Below are positions 60,248 through 64,000 of a stretch of DNA of 64,000 nt, piece by piece. The DNA is from Bacteroidales bacterium UBA4293 (GTDB lineage: Bacteria; Bacteroidota; Bacteroidia; Bacteroidales; Bacteroidaceae). The position numbers and the translations under genes were made by a program. Each line of letters begins with the position of its first letter. Within the stretch, counting starts at the first letter, position 1. The notes under the pieces were generated by a model. The model was not told the DNA's origin. It did no database searches and saw only the letters and a list, made by a program, of their open reading frames with translations. The stretch covers positions 1-64,000 of the forward strand of contig DGVD01000015.1 of NCBI GenBank assembly GCA_002395835.1, read 5' to 3'.

Positions 60248-62713
60248 CTATTTAGTTTGAATTGTCAAAGTTCCAGCCTTAACTCCAGAGGATTTAGCCA
60301 CCAAAGTAATAGTTCCAGCATTCTCTCCTGCTTGTATAATAGCTGTCAACATGCCTTTAAATGCATGGTGCTTTGGCAAATGGAATAAATCCAGATTTGT
60401 AGCATCACCATTGGCTGCGGCACGGAATTTACCAGCACCTTTCACTGTAAAATTCACTAATCTTCCATCATCAGGACAAAGATTGCCATCCTTGTCAACT
60501 ATACGGACTGTCACGTAAGCCAAGTCACTACCATCAGCAGAAAGGCTTGTCCGATCTGCAACCAGTTCTATATGATGAGGTTTGCCTGCTGTACGAATAA
60601 CCTTTGTAGCTGCTTCTTTTCCGTATTTGTCATAAGCCACTACTTTAACTTCTCCTGGCTCATATTTTACATTTTCCCACATCAAGCGATACCGACGCTG
60701 CAAGTACAAAGGGTCCTTATCTTTTAAAGCCTCAGCTTCAGCAGCAGATAGTTTACGTAACTTACCCTGGCTCTTTCCATTGATGAAAAGTTCAGCTTCG
60801 GGGTAACTAGTATACACGAAGACAGGAGTCACCTGGCCTTCACGACCCTTCCAAGTCCAGTGTGGCAAGATATGTAAAGTCTCCGCATTCTTATTCCAAT
60901 GACTACGATACAAGTAATAACGATCTTTTGGCAAAGAAGCCAAATCTATAATTCCAAACACTGAACTGTGACTTGGCCATGCATCAGTATCATATGGTGA
61001 AGGTTCACCCAAATAATCAAAACCCGTCCACACAAACTGTCCCATAGTCCAAGGATAATCCTCTGCCAAGGCAAAATCTATATCTGGCACATTACTCCAC
61101 CAGCAAGACTCTAGATCATAACCCGTACACTGATGGTCATCATACATGGCACCAGCCTTCAATTCAGCGGGGAACTTATACACCCCACGAGAGCTGACAG
61201 TTGACGCAGTTTCTGAACCTAACATGAGGTTTTGAGGCAACCTGTTATATCCTTCTACATACCGATTAGCCCTATAATTGAATCCAGGAATATCAAGCAT
61301 GGCAGCAAAACCATTGTTCAGCACATTATCAACCTGGTCCATACCACAGGTACAAGGACGGGTAGGATCTTCACGGTGACAGATATCCTGCAAGAAAGTA
61401 GCTACCTGATATCCTTGTGGGCTCCATTGTGTAGGAACCTCATTTCCGATGCTCCACATCACCACACTAGGATGATTACGATAATGACGAAGCATATTCA
61501 CCATATCACGTTCTGCCCATTCATTGAAATAACGATGGTATCCACTGTCGCATTTTGCGATATCCCATTCATCGAAAGGTTCAACCATCATCATGAATCC
61601 CATTTCATCACAGAGTTCCACTAATTCAGGGGCAGGCATATTATGAGAAGTACGTATAGCATCACAACCCATGTCCTTTAACAAAGTCAACTGTCTGCGT
61701 AATGCAGCCCTATTAATGGCAGAGCCCAAAGGACCCAAATCATGGTGGTTACAAACGCCCTGGAACTTACGGAGCTGACCATTCAACAAAAAGCCTTTAT
61801 CTGGAACCACTTCAATACTGCGAATACCAAATGTAGTACAATACTCATCTACTTTCTTGCCTTCCACGGAAATCTCAGTAACCGCTTTATAAAGAGCAGG
61901 ATGTTCTGGGCTCCACAGTTCCGGATTCTGAATCAGAAAGTTTTGCTCAAATGGCTTGCCATGGAAAATAGGAAGAGTTTGGTTTTTCCGAGCCACTTCC
62001 TTACCTGCTGGAGAATAAATGACTGTGTTCAGAGTAAGATGTTTACCCTCATCATTCTCAATCGTAGTTTTTAGATTGACAGAAGCATAGCTTTGCTCCA
62101 CATGAGGGGTTGTAATCTGAGTGCCCCATACTGGCACATGAACCTTTTCATTCATTACCAAGTGAACATTACGATACAAACCAGCTCCTGGATACCAACG
62201 GGAAGATTGCTCTTTGTTCTCCAATCTCACAGCCAATGTATTGGTTGATCCATCCTTGTTAATAAACGGAGTTACATCAAAATAGAATGAGTTATAGCCA
62301 TAAGGCCAGAAACCAGCCTCTTTCCCATTCACATAAACGTGAGCCTCACTCATGGCTCCATCAAAAATCAAAGTTGCCTGTTTGCCTACTGGTACATCAA
62401 AAGTAGTTCTATACCATCCCACACCAGCATAAGGGAGTCCGCCAGAACGGCCCGTTTTTTCACTTGGCTCTGTTTCCCCATTCTGTAGCACCTGAACCAC
62501 TTGAAGGTCATTGGCACGATCAAAAGGGCCAAAGATAGCCCAGTCGTGAGGGATGGTAACACTCTCCCACTGGCTATCATTGAAATTTACAGCAGAAGCA
62601 TTTGCGATATCACCCTTGGTGAATTTCCAGTTCTTGTTCAGAAGAACCTCTGAGCGCTGTGCCGATGCAGAAAGGCTGCAAAGACAAACTAAGGTTAAGA
62701 GTACATTTCTCAT
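60248..62713 (-). CDS. Family GH2 beta-galactosidase
   Basis: This 821-aa secreted enzyme (signal ending SASAQ) has the GH2 N-terminal sugar-binding domain (WKFTKGDIANASAVNFNDSQW, IPHDWAIFGPF), an Ig-like domain, a TIM barrel with the acid/base in SIGNEVPTQW (Glu425) and nucleophile in LGSETAS (Glu501), a DUF4982-like domain, and a C-terminal invasin-like Ig domain (ADRTSLSADGSDLAYVTVR). With GH53 just upstream (7-bp gap) it should remove galactose from the galacto-oligosaccharides that GH53 makes. Galactosidase is the best call, but the GH2 family also has mannosidases and glucuronidases. Confidence 0.93.
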   Translation of the reverse strand: MRNVLLTLVCLCSLSASAQRSEVLLNKNWKFTKGDIANASAVNFNDSQWESVTIPHDWAIFGPFDRANDLQVVQVLQNGETEPSEKTGRSGGLPYAGVGWYRTTFDVPVGKQATLIFDGAMSEAHVYVNGKEAGFWPYGYNSFYFDVTPFINKDGSTNTLAVRLENKEQSSRWYPGAGLYRNVHLVMNEKVHVPVWGTQITTPHVEQSYASVNLKTTIENDEGKHLTLNTVIYSPAGKEVARKNQTLPIFHGKPFEQNFLIQNPELWSPEHPALYKAVTEISVEGKKVDEYCTTFGIRSIEVVPDKGFLLNGQLRKFQGVCNHHDLGPLGSAINRAALRRQLTLLKDMGCDAIRTSHNMPAPELVELCDEMGFMMMVEPFDEWDIAKCDSGYHRYFNEWAERDMVNMLRHYRNHPSVVMWSIGNEVPTQWSPQGYQVATFLQDICHREDPTRPCTCGMDQVDNVLNNGFAAMLDIPGFNYRANRYVEGYNRLPQNLMLGSETASTVSSRGVYKFPAELKAGAMYDDHQCTGYDLESCWWSNVPDIDFALAEDYPWTMGQFVWTGFDYLGEPSPYDTDAWPSHSSVFGIIDLASLPKDRYYLYRSHWNKNAETLHILPHWTWKGREGQVTPVFVYTSYPEAELFINGKSQGKLRKLSAAEAEALKDKDPLYLQRRYRLMWENVKYEPGEVKVVAYDKYGKEAATKVIRTAGKPHHIELVADRTSLSADGSDLAYVTVRIVDKDGNLCPDDGRLVNFTVKGAGKFRAAANGDATNLDLFHLPKHHAFKGMLTAIIQAGENAGTITLVAKSSGVKAGTLTIQTK

Positions 62714-62720
62714 AATTTAT

Positions 62721-64000
62721 TTAGTCTTTAAAGGCATCTAATATAGAAGAGGGCTTTCCATCATCGGTAAAAGCACCCATATCATAACTGTTCCATTGTT
62801 TTTTGGTATAATAATCTGGTTTCCAATATTCATTCTTAGGAGAACTATAGTATTCTGGTTCCCAATAAAGAACACCAGCACACTTTTCATTATCCTTTAC
62901 TGCTTTCATGAAAGATGATATAATGGAAGCCGAAGAAGACTCAGAAGGCTTTACACCAATTTCTACAATCATTACTTTAACATTATAGGTAGAACTCAAA
63001 GAAGAGATATGACCGACAGCCAATTCGTTTGCTTTAGATGGGGTAATTTTACTCTTTCCTTCATAGGCATTTTGAGGATAATGGCTTAAACCTATCATAT
63101 CAAACTTTCCTCCTGCTGCTTTGAATTTATCAAACCACCAATCTAAATCTTCGTATGCATTATTTAAATGAACCAAAACGATTGCATCGTTGAAGACAGC
63201 CTTAGCTGCATCATAGCCAGCATTGCTTAAAGCTGCATAATTAGACCAGCCATCTTTAATATCCCCGCTATCATCGGTCCAAAGTTGACCTTTGGGCCAA
63301 AGCATGCCGTTTCGTGTTTCATTTCCTATTTGTATATAGGCAGGAGTTACTCCATTATCTTTTAAAGCTGTAAGTACATCTGTAGTATGTTCTGCCACAG
63401 CCGACTTCAAATCATTTAGTCCAAGAGCTTTCCATGCTTCAGGAATGGTCTGATTCCCTGGGTCAGCAAAGACATCACTATAATGAAAATCAATCATGAC
63501 ATCTAGCCCTGCATTCTTAGCACGGATTGCTTTTGCAAGTACATCATCTTTATCACACCATTTCCCATAATCCTTTTCTGGATTTACCCAAACACGTAAA
63601 CGTATGGTATTCATTCCCAATGATTTCATCAGTTCAAAACAATCCATTTTGGAACCAGATGCATTATAAAATGGGATATTAGCAGCTTCCATCTCCGTAA
63701 CCCAACTGATATCTGCTCCTTTTACAAATGTAGTAGAAGGAGGGACAGAAGCAGCTGCCTGAGTGATATTAACAGACTCCGTTTGATCCCCGCATTTTAT
63801 AGTAACAGAAGAACTACGTTCAGTAGCACCCGTATTTTCACTTACTGTAATGGTCACACTTTTATTTCCACTTGTGCCACTGGTTGCAGAAGCCGAGCAC
63901 CAGGAACCACCTGTACTAGCCACAGATAAAGACCAACTTGAAGAAGCTGAGAATGAAATAGACTGATTCCCACCAGCCGCATCAAATGCCAATGTTTTAT
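62721..64000 (-). CDS. GH53 endo-beta-1,4-galactanase with BACON domain (5' end outside window)
   Basis: The frame runs open to the window edge, so the N-terminus (signal peptide and perhaps another BACON domain) is missing. The visible part is a BACON domain (SWSLSVASTGGSWCSASATS, ending QAA), then the GH53 catalytic domain starting FVKGADISWVTEME. Acid/base Glu lies in IQIGNETRNG (codon 63318-63320) and the nucleophile Glu in MIVEIGVKP (codon 62961-62963). GH53 cuts beta-1,4-galactan of type I arabinogalactan. It precedes GH2 by 7 bp in the same unit. Confidence 0.95.
   Translation of the reverse strand, partial: KTLAFDAAGGNQSISFSASSSWSLSVASTGGSWCSASATSGTSGNKSVTITVSENTGATERSSSVTIKCGDQTESVNITQAAASVPPSTTFVKGADISWVTEMEAANIPFYNASGSKMDCFELMKSLGMNTIRLRVWVNPEKDYGKWCDKDDVLAKAIRAKNAGLDVMIDFHYSDVFADPGNQTIPEAWKALGLNDLKSAVAEHTTDVLTALKDNGVTPAYIQIGNETRNGMLWPKGQLWTDDSGDIKDGWSNYAALSNAGYDAAKAVFNDAIVLVHLNNAYEDLDWWFDKFKAAGGKFDMIGLSHYPQNAYEGKSKITPSKANELAVGHISSLSSTYNVKVMIVEIGVKPSESSSASIISSFMKAVKDNEKCAGVLYWEPEYYSSPKNEYWKPDYYTKKQWNSYDMGAFTDDGKPSSILDAFKD

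Overview
The window is a chromosomal segment of a Bacteroidales bacterium, most likely a gut or rumen Prevotella-type organism. Evidence: two SusC/SusD loci each with its own hybrid two-component regulator (HTCS), many TAnnTTTG (-7) promoters, weak Shine-Dalgarno sites, the long (617 aa) form of IspG, and the Bacteroidetes-type gene order prmC-recX-pyrE-SRPBCC-argH. No rRNA, CRISPR array, prophage or transposase gene was found.

Layout. 1-1.75 kb: a gene-free leader with inverted GTCATTAAG/GTCATTTG iterons, then a three-gene module: an HU-like protein with a glycine-rich tail, a 32-aa 'smalltalk'-type peptide and a 72-aa membrane protein. 1.8-16 kb: PUL1, an HTCS on the minus strand diverging from esterase-susC-susD-alpha/beta hydrolase-esterase-CE1-like esterase; it contains no glycoside hydrolase. 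16-19.5 kb: a small GlsB-type membrane protein, a sodium:solute symporter whose 3' end is built from a repeat, a relic of the 72-aa gene, a PIN toxin-antitoxin pair and two tRNAs. 19.5-30.4 kb: housekeeping (argH, pyrE, recX, prmC, uppS, bamA, two Skp/OmpH chaperones, murI). 30.4-36.1 kb: a minus-strand cluster of Na/Pi transporter, GH3, a cinnamoyl-esterase-like hydrolase and a metallo-beta-lactamase-fold lipoprotein. 36.2-46.6 kb: housekeeping (nucleoside kinase, rpoN, PAP2-like, purE, ispG, LolC/E-like permease, rbfA, S9 peptidase). 47.2-64 kb: PUL2, susC-susD-surface lipoprotein-CE1-CE1 on the minus strand, a divergent HTCS, and a GH53 (cut by the window edge)-GH2 pair.

How it fits together. 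GH53 endo-galactanase plus GH2 beta-galactosidase next to SusC/D and an HTCS matches the known logic of beta-1,4-galactan (pectic arabinogalactan I) use in Bacteroides thetaiotaomicron. The unusual part is the number of esterases: seven predicted alpha/beta-hydrolase-fold esterases or hydrolases across PUL1, PUL2 and the GH3 cluster. The two HTCS proteins and the two SusC/D pairs are clearly related, and both divergent promoter regions carry TTGAACATT-type repeats. My inference is that the esterase-only PUL1 and the galactan PUL2 act on related, ester-decorated (feruloyl or acetyl) plant cell-wall material.

A second theme is a family of GGGGACAGGTCCC palindromes at about 1.2-1.3, 16.2 and 18.4 kb. 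They sit beside the HU module or its relic and appear to have rewritten the end of the symporter gene.
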